Assembly (NCBI RefSeq): GCF_018139485.1
Contig: NZ_JAGSNF010000004.1
Span: 248,001 to 312,000, forward strand
Direction: 5' to 3'
DNA: 64,000 nt
Origin: Phycicoccus avicenniae
GTDB taxonomy: Bacteria > Actinomycetota > Actinomycetes > Actinomycetales > Dermatophilaceae
The position numbers were made by a program, and so were the translations under genes. Under the pieces are notes generated by a model that saw only the letters and a program-made list of their open reading frames with translations, had not been told where the DNA came from and ran no database searches. The first letter of the stretch is position 1, and every line of letters starts with the position of its first letter. Below, piece by piece: positions 17,127 through 25,739 of the stretch.

Positions 17127-19259
17127 GTGAAGCGCCGTCACCCGTCAGGCCGCCCCGTCATCGACCGCCGCGGTGTGCTTCGCGGCCTCGGAGCCGCGGG
17201 GCTCGGCGTCGCCGGCTCCTCGGTGTTCGCCGCCCCGTCCGCCGCAGGACGGACCCCGCCGTCCGGGCGGCCGGGCTCGCCCCCCGGGCAGGCGCGCAAG
17301 CCCACCTCGCCGTACTTCGCCGAGCGGGTCGTCTACCCGCAGGCGGTGTACGCCGACGGGCTCGACGGGGTGGGTGTCTTCGACGTCCGGCGTCACTTCG
17401 GGGCCGTCGGGAACGGCGTCACCGACGACACGGCCGCCTTCGTCGCAGCGTACGACCACATCGTCGACCGGTACCAGGCGGAGAGGGACGACGTCGCGAG
17501 GTCGAGCCAGAACATCATCTACGTCCCGGACGGCGACTACCTCGTCAGCGACACGATCCTCTACACCGCCGCGCTCCTGGAGAACGGCAACGGCCAGGAG
17601 CAGATCGCGCGCGTCCGGTTCCAGGGTGAGAGCCGCGACGGGACCGTCATCCGCCTCCGGGACGAGGCGCCGGGCTTCGGCGAGGGTGCGCACAAGCCCG
17701 TGCTCAGCCTCGCCAAGGGGGTGCAGAACGGCTCCGTGGCGTCGAACTACGTCCAGAACCTCACGATCGACACGGGGTCGGGCAACCCGGGGGCGGTCGG
17801 CCTCGTCCACGCCGGGGCGAACAACGGCGGGGTCCGTCAGGTGACGATCCGGTCCGGCGACGGGACGGGTGACACGGGTCTCTCCCTCGAGATCCAGGTG
17901 ACCCAGGGCAGCTACCGCAACCTCGTCGTCGAGGGCTTCGACACGGGGATCTTCGCCGGTCCGCCCCGGGGCTTCAGCGTGGCCTTCGAGCACGTCGCGC
18001 TCACCGGCCAGCGGGTCGCCGGCATCCACGTCGAGGACGCCGTTCTCTCGGTCCGGGACCTCGAGAACCGCAACCGCGTGCCGGCCGCCGTCGTGAGCGG
18101 TGACGACGGGCTGCTCGTCCTCCTCGAGAGCCGGCTCGTCGGCGGAGCTCCGGCGGAGGTCGCCGTGGAGTCCCGCGCCGGCGGGCTCCTCGTGCGGGAC
18201 GTCGTCGTCGGGGGGTACGCGGGGGCGGTCTCGCGGGCCGGTGAGGTCGCCGTCCCGACCGGCCGGGTCACCGAGTACTCGGCCCAGGGGGTGCAGACCC
18301 TCTTCCCCACCGCCGAGCACACCCTGGGACTCGCCGTCGAGGAGACGCCGCTGCGCGCGTGGCCCGAGGACGTCGAGGCGTGGGCCAACGTCCAGGACTT
18401 CGGGGCGGTCGGCGACGGCGTGACCGACGACAGTGCCGCCATCCAGGCGGCGATGGACTCGGGTGCGGCCGTCGTCCACTTCCAGCCGGGGCACCGGTAC
18501 GTCGTGGAGGCGACGGTGACGGTCCCCTCGTCCGTCGAGCGGGTGAACTTCATGTACACCCACGTCGTGCAGGGGCCCGCCCTCGACCGGCTCGACATCG
18601 AGGAGGGCCTGCCCATGTTCCGGGTCGGTGGACGGGCCGACGACGTGCCGCTCGTCGTCGAGGACCTCTTCGGCTGGATCCAGGGCGAGGAGCGCAGCCC
18701 CGTGATCGACCACGCGTCGCGCCGCACGCTCGTCGTCCTCGACTGCCACCACCAGCACGCGCCGATCTACCGCAACTCGGTCACCGGGGGGTGCGTGTTC
18801 CTGGAGTCGGTCTCGTGCCGCACCGGGCGCCACGAGCCGCACAAGGGTCTCCCGGGGTTCGTCTTCACCGGCCAGAAGGTCTGGGCGCGGTTCCTCGACC
18901 CCGAGTACGGCGACCCCAACCTCGTCAACGACGGGTCGGACCTGTGGGTCATGGCCTGCAAGTTCGAGGGGGGCTGGACGATGATCGACACGGTCGGCGG
19001 CGGTCGCACCGAGATGCTCGGCGGGATGAACAACGTCTTCCACGGCGGCTGGACGATCGACGCCGACCGCCCGATGCTGCGCACCGTCGACAGCGACGTC
19101 TCGTACACCCTCGGCACGTTCGGGTTCGGCAACCACTACGTGACCCTCGCGGAGGAGACCCGGGGCGAGGAGACCCGGACGCTGCAGCTGTCCGACGTCC
19201 CTCGCCGGTGGAACGACACCCACTCCTTCCTCCCGCTCTACGTCGGCCGCGGCCGCTGA
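17127..19259 (+). CDS. Exported pectate-lyase-superfamily beta-helix protein
   Basis: 710 residues from a GTG start with AGAGAGG 5 nt upstream. The N-terminus has a twin-arginine signal (DRRGVLRGLGAAGLGVAGSS, then AAPSAAG). Like its paralogue at 12872-14962 it has two beta-helix entries, RRHFGAVGNGVTDDTAAFVA and DFGAVGDGVTDDSAAIQAAM (the second near residue 425). These are typical of the pectate_lyase_3 family. It lacks recognisable carbohydrate-binding or anchoring modules, so it is probably free outside the cell. The GH3 gene follows after 27 nt and is likely co-transcribed. Role inferred: cleavage of a (sulfated) polysaccharide into importable oligosaccharides. Confidence 0.75.
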   Translation: MKRRHPSGRPVIDRRGVLRGLGAAGLGVAGSSVFAAPSAAGRTPPSGRPGSPPGQARKPTSPYFAERVVYPQAVYADGLDGVGVFDVRRHFGAVGNGVTDDTAAFVAAYDHIVDRYQAERDDVARSSQNIIYVPDGDYLVSDTILYTAALLENGNGQEQIARVRFQGESRDGTVIRLRDEAPGFGEGAHKPVLSLAKGVQNGSVASNYVQNLTIDTGSGNPGAVGLVHAGANNGGVRQVTIRSGDGTGDTGLSLEIQVTQGSYRNLVVEGFDTGIFAGPPRGFSVAFEHVALTGQRVAGIHVEDAVLSVRDLENRNRVPAAVVSGDDGLLVLLESRLVGGAPAEVAVESRAGGLLVRDVVVGGYAGAVSRAGEVAVPTGRVTEYSAQGVQTLFPTAEHTLGLAVEETPLRAWPEDVEAWANVQDFGAVGDGVTDDSAAIQAAMDSGAAVVHFQPGHRYVVEATVTVPSSVERVNFMYTHVVQGPALDRLDIEEGLPMFRVGGRADDVPLVVEDLFGWIQGEERSPVIDHASRRTLVVLDCHHQHAPIYRNSVTGGCVFLESVSCRTGRHEPHKGLPGFVFTGQKVWARFLDPEYGDPNLVNDGSDLWVMACKFEGGWTMIDTVGGGRTEMLGGMNNVFHGGWTIDADRPMLRTVDSDVSYTLGTFGFGNHYVTLAEETRGEETRTLQLSDVPRRWNDTHSFLPLYVGRGR

Positions 19260-19286
19260 CCCCCACCACCGACCGAGAAGGACACG

Positions 19287-21149
19287 ATGAAGCCCACGCT
19301 GAGCACCGCCGACGACGGCACCCGCTACCGCGACCTCGACGGCAACGGCCGGATGGACCCGTACGAGGACCCCCGGCTGACCGCCGAACAGCGCACAGAG
19401 GACCTCGTCGGTCGCCTGTCCCTCGAGGAGAAGGTCGGGCTGATGTTCCACCCGGTCATCCACGCCGGCCCCGAGGGCACCCTCGCCGAGACGGAGGTGG
19501 GGGGCCGTCCGACGACGTCCGACACCGTGAGCGGGCGGCTCATCACCCACTACAACGTCCACACCCTCGGCGGCCCCCGCCTCGGCGCCCGGTGGATGAA
19601 CGCCCTCCAGGAGCTCGCGGAGCGGACCCCGCACGGCATCCCGGTGACGATCTCGACCGACCCCCGGCACGCCTTCGTGGAGAACAGCGAGGTCTCGTTC
19701 AAGGCGTCTGGCTTCTCGCAGTGGCCCGAGCCGCTCGGGTTCGCCGCCATCGACGACGTCGACCTCGTCCGGCGCTTCGCCGAGATCGCGCGGCAGGAGT
19801 ACCGCGCGGTCGGGATCCGCTCGGCGCTGCACCCGCAGATCGACCTCACGACCGAACCGCGGTGGGGCCGTCAGGTGCAGTGCTTCGGCCAGGACGCCGG
19901 CCGGGCGGCGGAGTACGTGCGCGCCTACCTCGAGGGCTTCCAGGTGGGCCCGCAGCTCGGTCCGGACAGCGTCTCGTGCATCACGAAGCACTTCCCCGGC
20001 GCGGGGCCGCAGCTCGACGGCGAGGACGCGCACTTCCCGTACGGCCGCGAGCAGGTGTACCCCGGCGACATGTTCGAGTACCACCTCGAGCCCTTCCGCG
20101 CGGCGATCGAGGCCGGGACGGCCGGGATGATGCCGTACTACGCGATGCCGCAGGGCCTGGTCCGGGGCGGCGAGCCGATCGAGGAGGTCGGGTTCGGGTA
20201 CAACCGGCAGATCCTCACCGGCCTGCTCCGCGAGGAGCTCGGGTACGACGGCGCGGTCGTCTCGGACTGGAAGCTCGTCATGGATCGCGACATGGACGGC
20301 CGGGTCTTCCCGGCCCGCGCGTGGGGCGCAGAGCACCTGACGGCCCGCGAGCGCATCGTGAAGATCCTCGACGCCGGGGTGGACCAGTTCGGCGGCGAGG
20401 ACTTCACCGACCTCCTGCTGGCGATGGTCCGCGACGGTGAGGTCGCCGAGTCCCGGCTCGACGAGTCGGTCCGTCGCCTGCTGCTCGTGAAGTTCCGGCT
20501 CGGGCTCTTCGACGACCCGTTCGTCGACGAGGACGCCGCGGCCGAGCTCGTGGGGAACGACGGGTTCGCCGCGGAGGGCTTCCGGGCCCAGGCGCGGTCC
20601 TTCACCGTGCTCAAGGTCGACCGCGACGACGAGGAGGCTCCCGCCCTGCCGATCGGGTCCGGGCAGCGCCTCTACGTCGAGGGCGTCGACCTCGCCGTCG
20701 CCGGACGGTACGGCACGGTCGTCGAGCACCCGGAGGACGCCGACCTCGCCGTCATCCGGGTCAAGGCACCGTTCGAGCCGCGGGACGACATCCCGATGGA
20801 GAGGAAGTTCCACCAGGGGAGCCTGGAGTTCCCGCCCGGGCTGGCCTACCGTCTGCGCCGGATCGCCGACCGCGTGCCGGTCGTCCTCGACGTCGAGCTG
20901 GAGCGCCCCGCCGTGCTCACGCCCCTCGTCGACCTCGCGACGGTCCTCGTCGGCAGCTTCGGCGGCGGCGACGAGGCGTTCTTCGCGGCCCTGACCGGTG
21001 CGGTGGACCCCGACGCGACGCTGCCGACGGAGATCCCGCGCTCCATGGAGGCGGTCCGCGCCTCGCGCTCCGACGTCCCGTCGGACACGGTCGACCCCGT
21101 GTTCCCCGTGCGCTCCGGTCGGGTGCACCAGCAGGTGCCGACCGCCTGA
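19287..21149 (+). CDS. Glycoside hydrolase family 3 enzyme
   Basis: Exo-acting beta-glycosidase, 620 residues, no export signal and so cytoplasmic. The N-terminus has a 12-residue EF-hand-like loop, DLDGNGRMDPYE (residues 16-27), with ligands at positions 1, 3, 5, 7, 9 and 12, a probable Ca2+ site. The TIM-barrel domain follows: LSLEEKVGLMFHP, HPQIDLTTEPRWGR, KHFPGAG (substrate-binding Lys-His) and GAVVSDWK, where D327 is the expected nucleophile. The smaller alpha/beta sandwich domain runs from about 420 to 600. No fibronectin-III tail. Likely trims oligosaccharides brought in by the ABC importer; the sugar cannot be read from sequence. Confidence 0.88.
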   Translation: MKPTLSTADDGTRYRDLDGNGRMDPYEDPRLTAEQRTEDLVGRLSLEEKVGLMFHPVIHAGPEGTLAETEVGGRPTTSDTVSGRLITHYNVHTLGGPRLGARWMNALQELAERTPHGIPVTISTDPRHAFVENSEVSFKASGFSQWPEPLGFAAIDDVDLVRRFAEIARQEYRAVGIRSALHPQIDLTTEPRWGRQVQCFGQDAGRAAEYVRAYLEGFQVGPQLGPDSVSCITKHFPGAGPQLDGEDAHFPYGREQVYPGDMFEYHLEPFRAAIEAGTAGMMPYYAMPQGLVRGGEPIEEVGFGYNRQILTGLLREELGYDGAVVSDWKLVMDRDMDGRVFPARAWGAEHLTARERIVKILDAGVDQFGGEDFTDLLLAMVRDGEVAESRLDESVRRLLLVKFRLGLFDDPFVDEDAAAELVGNDGFAAEGFRAQARSFTVLKVDRDDEEAPALPIGSGQRLYVEGVDLAVAGRYGTVVEHPEDADLAVIRVKAPFEPRDDIPMERKFHQGSLEFPPGLAYRLRRIADRVPVVLDVELERPAVLTPLVDLATVLVGSFGGGDEAFFAALTGAVDPDATLPTEIPRSMEAVRASRSDVPSDTVDPVFPVRSGRVHQQVPTA

Positions 21150-21154
21150 TCCGT

Positions 21155-21209
21155 CCGCCCGGCCGGCCCGGAGCCCGGTCCCTGTCCCGGGGGGCCGCCG
21201 GCCGGGCGG
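21155..21209. terminator. Terminator between convergent GH3 and ROK genes
   Basis: A perfect 12-bp outer stem (21155-21166 with 21198-21209) closes a 31-nt GC-rich region that can fold further, between two stop codons. Confidence 0.6.
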
Positions 21210-21221
21210 CGCCCAGTGGGA

Positions 21222-22397
21222 TCAGGCGTAGTGGAGCATCTCGAGTGCGGTGGCCGCCCCGCTGCGCACGACGGCGTCGTCGTTGCCGGGGGCCCGCTCC
21301 AGGCGCAGGTCGTCCCGGAGCACCGGCACGAGCCGTGACCGGGTGCTCTCGCGGAGCTGGCCGAGCAGTGCGTCCGACGCGCTGGAGAGGACCCCGCCGA
21401 CGAGGAGGAGGTCCGGGTTCCACAGGTTGGCGACGATGCCGAGCCCACGGCCCAGGTAGTCGACGAGCTCGCGCTCGACCTCGAGGGCGAGGGGGTTCCC
21501 GGCGGCGGCGAGGGCGTGGAGGGCAGGCAGGACGTCGGTCGTCGTCGGCGGGTCCAGATCGGGGGCGATCTCCCGCAGGCGCGCCCGCAGCCGACCCTCG
21601 CCCACCGCGCTCTCGAGACACCCGCGGGCGCCGCACGAACACAGGTGCCCGTCCTCGACCACCTGGATGTGGCCGAGGAAGCGCTCGCCTTCCGGAGCGC
21701 GGAAGTCCGTGGCGCCGTGACGGCTCACGATCCCCAGCCCGACGCCGCTGCGGACGTAGACGTACGCGAGCAGGTCGGCGCCGATCGGACCGTACTTCGC
21801 CTCGGTGAGCGCGAGGGCCTGGACGTTGTGCTGGACGACGGTGGGGATCCCGAGCGCGCGCTCGAGGACGTCGCTGACCTCGAGGTCGTGCCAGTCGAGG
21901 CCGATCGCGAGGCGGACGCTGCGCTGGTCCCGGCTGATCCGCCCCGGTGAGGCGACCCCGATCCCGACCACCGGGGCGCCGCTGTCCTCGCTCACGAGTC
22001 GGGCCAGGTGCTCGGCGATGCGGTCGAGGACGACGCTCGCCGGGGTGTCCGGGTCGGTCGTGAAGGAGTCGCGGGTGCGGACCCGCGCCATGGCGTCCGT
22101 GATCGCGAGGCGCACGAGCCCGACGCTGATCTGGACCGCGGCGACGGAGACCTGGTCGGCGACGGGGGTGAGCATCTTCGAGGGACGGCCCAGCCCGTCG
22201 GACGGCCGGACCGTCTCGAGCAGCACGCCGCGGTCGACGAGCGGTCCGACGACCTTCGAGATCGTCGCGATCGACAGCCCCGTGACCTCGGCCAGGCTGG
22301 TCCGGGACATGGGTCCCTCGTCGCGCAGGGTCCGCAGGACGAGCCCCTCGTGCGGGCTGCGGCCGTCGGGCCTGCCCGCGACGCCGATCAGGCTCAT
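21222..22397 (-). CDS. ROK-family transcriptional repressor
   Basis: 391 residues. N-terminal winged helix-turn-helix (GPMSRTSLAEVTGLSIATIS, about 28-47) followed by the ROK sugar-kinase-like fold. The zinc and sugar site is GHIQVVEDGHLCSCGARGCLE with the CxCGxxGC signature. GIGVASPG and LLVGGVLSS are the other fold signatures. It is the last gene of a three-gene minus-strand unit (ROK, sulfatase, ROK) and is about as diverged from the ROK protein at 24295 as two separate specificities would be. Probably senses an oligosaccharide or monosaccharide from the island's substrate and controls the island promoters. Confidence 0.9.
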   Translation of the reverse strand: MSLIGVAGRPDGRSPHEGLVLRTLRDEGPMSRTSLAEVTGLSIATISKVVGPLVDRGVLLETVRPSDGLGRPSKMLTPVADQVSVAAVQISVGLVRLAITDAMARVRTRDSFTTDPDTPASVVLDRIAEHLARLVSEDSGAPVVGIGVASPGRISRDQRSVRLAIGLDWHDLEVSDVLERALGIPTVVQHNVQALALTEAKYGPIGADLLAYVYVRSGVGLGIVSRHGATDFRAPEGERFLGHIQVVEDGHLCSCGARGCLESAVGEGRLRARLREIAPDLDPPTTTDVLPALHALAAAGNPLALEVERELVDYLGRGLGIVANLWNPDLLLVGGVLSSASDALLGQLRESTRSRLVPVLRDDLRLERAPGNDDAVVRSGAATALEMLHYA

Positions 22398-22479
22398 GCG
22401 TCCCCTCGTTCCGTCCTGCCGTCCTCGCAGCGGACACCCTACCGATGGGCGAGGGGATGGCGCCGACGTCGCCCGCGGA

Positions 22480-24264
22480 TCAGGGTGCCCCGCGGTCGAA
22501 GACCCGGGACTCGGGGGTGTAGGAGCCGTCGAGCACGGCGGCGAGGTAGCGGCCGGCGTTGCGGAGGTACTGGTCGTCGGTCTGCGTCGCGGCGAGCCCG
22601 ACGACCTCACGCGCGGCGTGGGCGGCCTCCCCGACGTACGTGAGCGCGTTCACGGCCTGCAGCCGCAGCCGGAGATGCTCACCGGGGGCGGCCAGCTCGC
22701 CGAGGACTGCCACGGACACGTCGGCGTTCCCGATCCGCGCGAGCAGCTCGGCGGCAGGGACCCGGACGTGCGGCGACGGGTCGTGCAGCGCGGTCCCTTC
22801 GACGACGTCGAGGGCCGGGGCGGCGTCCGCGCCGAGGGCGAGCAGGCCCTGGGCGCCCCAGAAGCGCACGACCTCGCGTGTGTCCCCGAGGGCGTCGACG
22901 AACCGCTGGACGTGCGCCGGGTCCCGGTCCGAGGCCGCCGTCGCGAGGGCGAGCACCTCGGGCAACGGGTAGTCGTCCGCGGACGGCGGCCCGTCGTCGA
23001 CGGGCGAGCCCTCGGGCGCGAAGCCGCGGTCGCCGCACGCGAGGATCCACGCGTCGAGCGCGGCCTGCATCGTCGCGACCCGCTCGGCGTGCTCGGGCTC
23101 GGCGGCGAGGTCGACGAGGTGGTCGGGGTCCGCGACGCAGTCGTAGAGCTCGACGCCGGGTCGCGGCTCGAAAAACCGCCGCTGGACCGGGTCGAGCCGG
23201 CCGGCGCGCAGCTCGGTCTCCCACGACCGGTACCCGGCGGCCTGCCAGGCGAACGCCTGGTGCTGGCCGGCCGGGCGGTGCGGCAGGTAGTTGCGCAGCA
23301 GCCGGTACCGCTCGTCGCGGACCGTCCGCACGAGGTCGTAGCGCTCGTCCATCCGGTCGCGGGCCCCGAACGCGTAGGCGTGCGGGTCGCGGTCCCGACC
23401 GACGAGCGGGCGGCCGTCCATCGTCGGCGGGACCTGCGCCCCGCCGAGCGTGATGATCGTCGTCGTGACGTCGAGGTGCGTCACGGGCTCGTCGAGCCGT
23501 GACCCGGGGTCGGCCGGCAGCAGGTGCTGCCAGCGCGGTGGCGCCCACACGACGAGGGGGACGCGCAGGCCCTGGTCGTGGCAGTACCGCTTGCTCCACG
23601 GGGCGCATCCCCCGTGGTCCGAGGAGTACAGGACGACGGTGTCCTCCGTGAGCCCGTCCTCCTCGAGGGCCGCGAGGATCTGAACGAAGCGGGCGTCCGT
23701 CTCCTCGACCGCGGTGTAGTACCGCGCGATGTCGCCGCGGATCTCGGGGGTGTCGGGCAGGTACGGCGGGACGCGGACCTCGTCGGGCCGGACGGGCCCG
23801 ACCTCGGTGCGCCACAGGGTCGACTCGTGGGTGGCGTTGGCGTTGAAGACCGCGAGGAAGGGCCGGTCGTCGGGGCGGTCGCGCCAGTCCCCGGAGGTCC
23901 CGTCGCCGTCCCAGACCGCTGCCGGGTCGACGTCGCAGTTGTAGTCGGTCTTGGGGTTGTTGGTGCAGAAGTACCCGGCCTCGCGCATCACCTCGGGGTA
24001 GGTCCGCAGCGACGGGTCCAGGTGCGGGCGCGACCGCATCTGGTGGGCTCCGTGCCGCTGTGCGGGAGCCCCCGTGAGGATGGCGAACCGCGCCGGGGCG
24101 CAGACGGGGTAGGTCGTGAACATGTTCTCGAACACGACGCCCTCACGGGCCAGTCGGTCGATCGTCGGGGTGCGGGCGAGACCGTCCCCCAGCTCGGCGC
24201 CGTGTGGCGAGCAGTCCTCGCTCACGAGCCACACGATGTTCGGACGACGGCCGGCGGTGGACAC
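22480..24264 (-). CDS. Type I sulfatase with C-terminal HEAT-like repeats
   Basis: Hydrolyses sulfate esters using a formylglycine made from a motif cysteine. 594 residues, GTG start with GGAGG upstream. No signal peptide. Motif C55-A-P-A-R59 inside PVCAPARFAILTG fits CxPxR; Ala replaces the usual Ser. Metal ligands are in RRPNIVWLVSEDCSPHG and VLYSSDHGG. After about residue 430 the chain becomes helical Ala/Leu-rich repeats (REVVRFWGAQGLLALG, VRVPAAELLARIGN) resembling HEAT repeats, a known but less common sulfatase tail. It lies between two ROK genes, 30 nt after the upstream one. No formylglycine-generating enzyme is in the window. Confidence 0.9.
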   Translation of the reverse strand: MSTAGRRPNIVWLVSEDCSPHGAELGDGLARTPTIDRLAREGVVFENMFTTYPVCAPARFAILTGAPAQRHGAHQMRSRPHLDPSLRTYPEVMREAGYFCTNNPKTDYNCDVDPAAVWDGDGTSGDWRDRPDDRPFLAVFNANATHESTLWRTEVGPVRPDEVRVPPYLPDTPEIRGDIARYYTAVEETDARFVQILAALEEDGLTEDTVVLYSSDHGGCAPWSKRYCHDQGLRVPLVVWAPPRWQHLLPADPGSRLDEPVTHLDVTTTIITLGGAQVPPTMDGRPLVGRDRDPHAYAFGARDRMDERYDLVRTVRDERYRLLRNYLPHRPAGQHQAFAWQAAGYRSWETELRAGRLDPVQRRFFEPRPGVELYDCVADPDHLVDLAAEPEHAERVATMQAALDAWILACGDRGFAPEGSPVDDGPPSADDYPLPEVLALATAASDRDPAHVQRFVDALGDTREVVRFWGAQGLLALGADAAPALDVVEGTALHDPSPHVRVPAAELLARIGNADVSVAVLGELAAPGEHLRLRLQAVNALTYVGEAAHAAREVVGLAATQTDDQYLRNAGRYLAAVLDGSYTPESRVFDRGAP

Positions 24265-24294
24265 GGTGGGGCTCCTCCTCGGTGGAACGGCTGG

Positions 24295-25458
24295 TCAGGC
24301 GAAGTGCAGCATCTCGAGCGCCGACGCGGTGGCGCCCCGGACGAGGGCGGTGTCGCTGCCGTCCGCCTGCTCGACGCGCAGGTCGTCGCGCAGCAGGGGG
24401 AAGATGCGGTCGCGGGTGCGCTCGCGCAGGGTGGTGACGAGGCGCTCCGGGGCGGTGGACAGGATGCCGCCGAGCAGGACGAGGTCGGGCGTGAAGAGGT
24501 TGACCACCCCGCTCAGCGACCCGGCCAGGGCGTCGAGGTAGGCGTCCTCGTACGCGACGGCGTCCCGGTTCCCCGTCGTGGCCAGCTCGTGGACCCGGCT
24601 CAGGGCCTCGCCGCGGGGCGGGTCGGTCGCGTCGCCCATGGCGCGGAGGGCCCGGCGCACGGCAGGCTCGGACACGATCGTGTCGAGGCACCCGCGGGAC
24701 CCGCAGCTGCACAGCTCGCCGCGGTCGACGACGCGGGTGTGCCCGAGGTAGCTCTCACCGCCGGACCCGCCGTAGAAGGCCTGGCCGCGGACGGCGATGC
24801 CGAGACCGACGCCCGTGCGCACGTACAGGTAGGCGACGTCTCCCGCGCGGCGGTAGGTGTGGCGCGACTCCGCGAGGGCCATGGTGCGCACGTTGTGGTC
24901 GACGACCACGGGCAGGCCGAGCCTCGCCTCGAGGACGTCGGCGATGGGCACGTCGCGCCACCCGAGGTGGACGGACACGGCGAGCGCCCGGCGGGCGGGG
25001 TCGACGGGGCCGGGCACGCCGACGCCCACCCCGACGACCGGGCTCCCGGTGTGGTCGGCGACGAGGGACTCGAGTGCCGCGCCCACGAGGTCGCAGACGG
25101 TCTCGGGGGCGGCGTCGACGGGGAAGGAGAGCGACTCGGTACGCGTCACGCCGTACCCGGCGTCACCGACGCCGAGGTGGACCGTTCCGGCGCCGATCTG
25201 GACACCGAGGACGGTGACGGCCTCGTCGACCGGGGTGAGCGTCACGGCGGGGCGGCCCACCGCCCGGGCGGCGACGACGCTCTCCGCGACGAGACCTTCG
25301 GACACCAGGTTGCCGACGACCTTGCTGATCGTCGTCGGGGACAGCCCGGTGGCCTCGGCGAGGCCGGTCCTGGAGGTGGGGCCGCCGTCGCGCAGGATGG
25401 TGAGCAGGCTCCGCTCGTGCGGAGTCCGCCGCGGGGCGCTCTGCAGGACGAGGCTCAT
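24295..25458 (-). CDS. ROK-family transcriptional repressor
   Basis: 387 residues. Winged helix-turn-helix (GPTSRTGLAEATGLSPTTIS, about 27-46), then the ROK domain with GVGVGVPGP, the CSCGSRGCLD zinc cluster and VLLGGILS. First gene of the minus-strand ROK-sulfatase-ROK unit. It faces the ABC importer operon across a 281-nt intergenic region that carries two copies of the ATTACTT element also found at 16951. Autoregulation plus control of the importer is the simplest reading. Confidence 0.9.
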   Translation of the reverse strand: MSLVLQSAPRRTPHERSLLTILRDGGPTSRTGLAEATGLSPTTISKVVGNLVSEGLVAESVVAARAVGRPAVTLTPVDEAVTVLGVQIGAGTVHLGVGDAGYGVTRTESLSFPVDAAPETVCDLVGAALESLVADHTGSPVVGVGVGVPGPVDPARRALAVSVHLGWRDVPIADVLEARLGLPVVVDHNVRTMALAESRHTYRRAGDVAYLYVRTGVGLGIAVRGQAFYGGSGGESYLGHTRVVDRGELCSCGSRGCLDTIVSEPAVRRALRAMGDATDPPRGEALSRVHELATTGNRDAVAYEDAYLDALAGSLSGVVNLFTPDLVLLGGILSTAPERLVTTLRERTRDRIFPLLRDDLRVEQADGSDTALVRGATASALEMLHFA

Positions 25459-25498
25459 GAGGATCTCCGGGCTGGACGGGGTGTCTGACCGCCGAACG

Positions 25499-25530
25499 TA
25501 TCTTATTTTTCGTTGCGAGGGAAGTAATGG
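25499..25530 (-). promoter_or_regulatory. Candidate operator/promoter of the ROK-sulfatase-ROK unit
   Basis: An AT-rich island in a GC-rich context. On the minus strand it reads CCATTACTTCCC, 11 nt, then AAAAATAAGATA. TAAGAT (complement of 25500-25505) is a possible -10. The ATTACTTCC half-site lies at its -35 position, so a bound repressor would block polymerase. Confidence 0.4.
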
Positions 25531-25647
25531 AATGACGACGCCACGGTGGCCGACCCAGTCGGCTGAAGGCCTGCAAAGACAGCGTGAAGTGGCCGTCCTC
25601 GGGGCGCGGTGTCGCGTGCGCCACGGGCGGATGACCGCGGCGGGGGG

Positions 25648-25693
25648 TTGACAGCGACGGGTGGGGGTGATTACTTTCCCAACTGAAATTATG
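25648..25693 (+). promoter_or_regulatory. Promoter and candidate operator of the ABC importer operon
   Basis: TTGACA (25648-25653), a 17-18-nt spacer and TTACTT/TACTTT (25671-25677) as a degenerate -10. The dyad-like ATTACTTTCC...GAAATTATG (25670-25693) covers the -10 and resembles the element at 16951-16980. The start codon is 46 nt further on. Confidence 0.5.
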
Positions 25694-25739
25694 AATCCCC
25701 GACCCCGGGGACCGACGCCTCAAGGAAGAGAGCAGTCAG

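Noticed and set aside
17145-21128. 1327-codon minus-strand open frame opposite the beta-helix and GH3 genes
   Set aside because: No conserved motifs, and both plus-strand genes are strongly supported.
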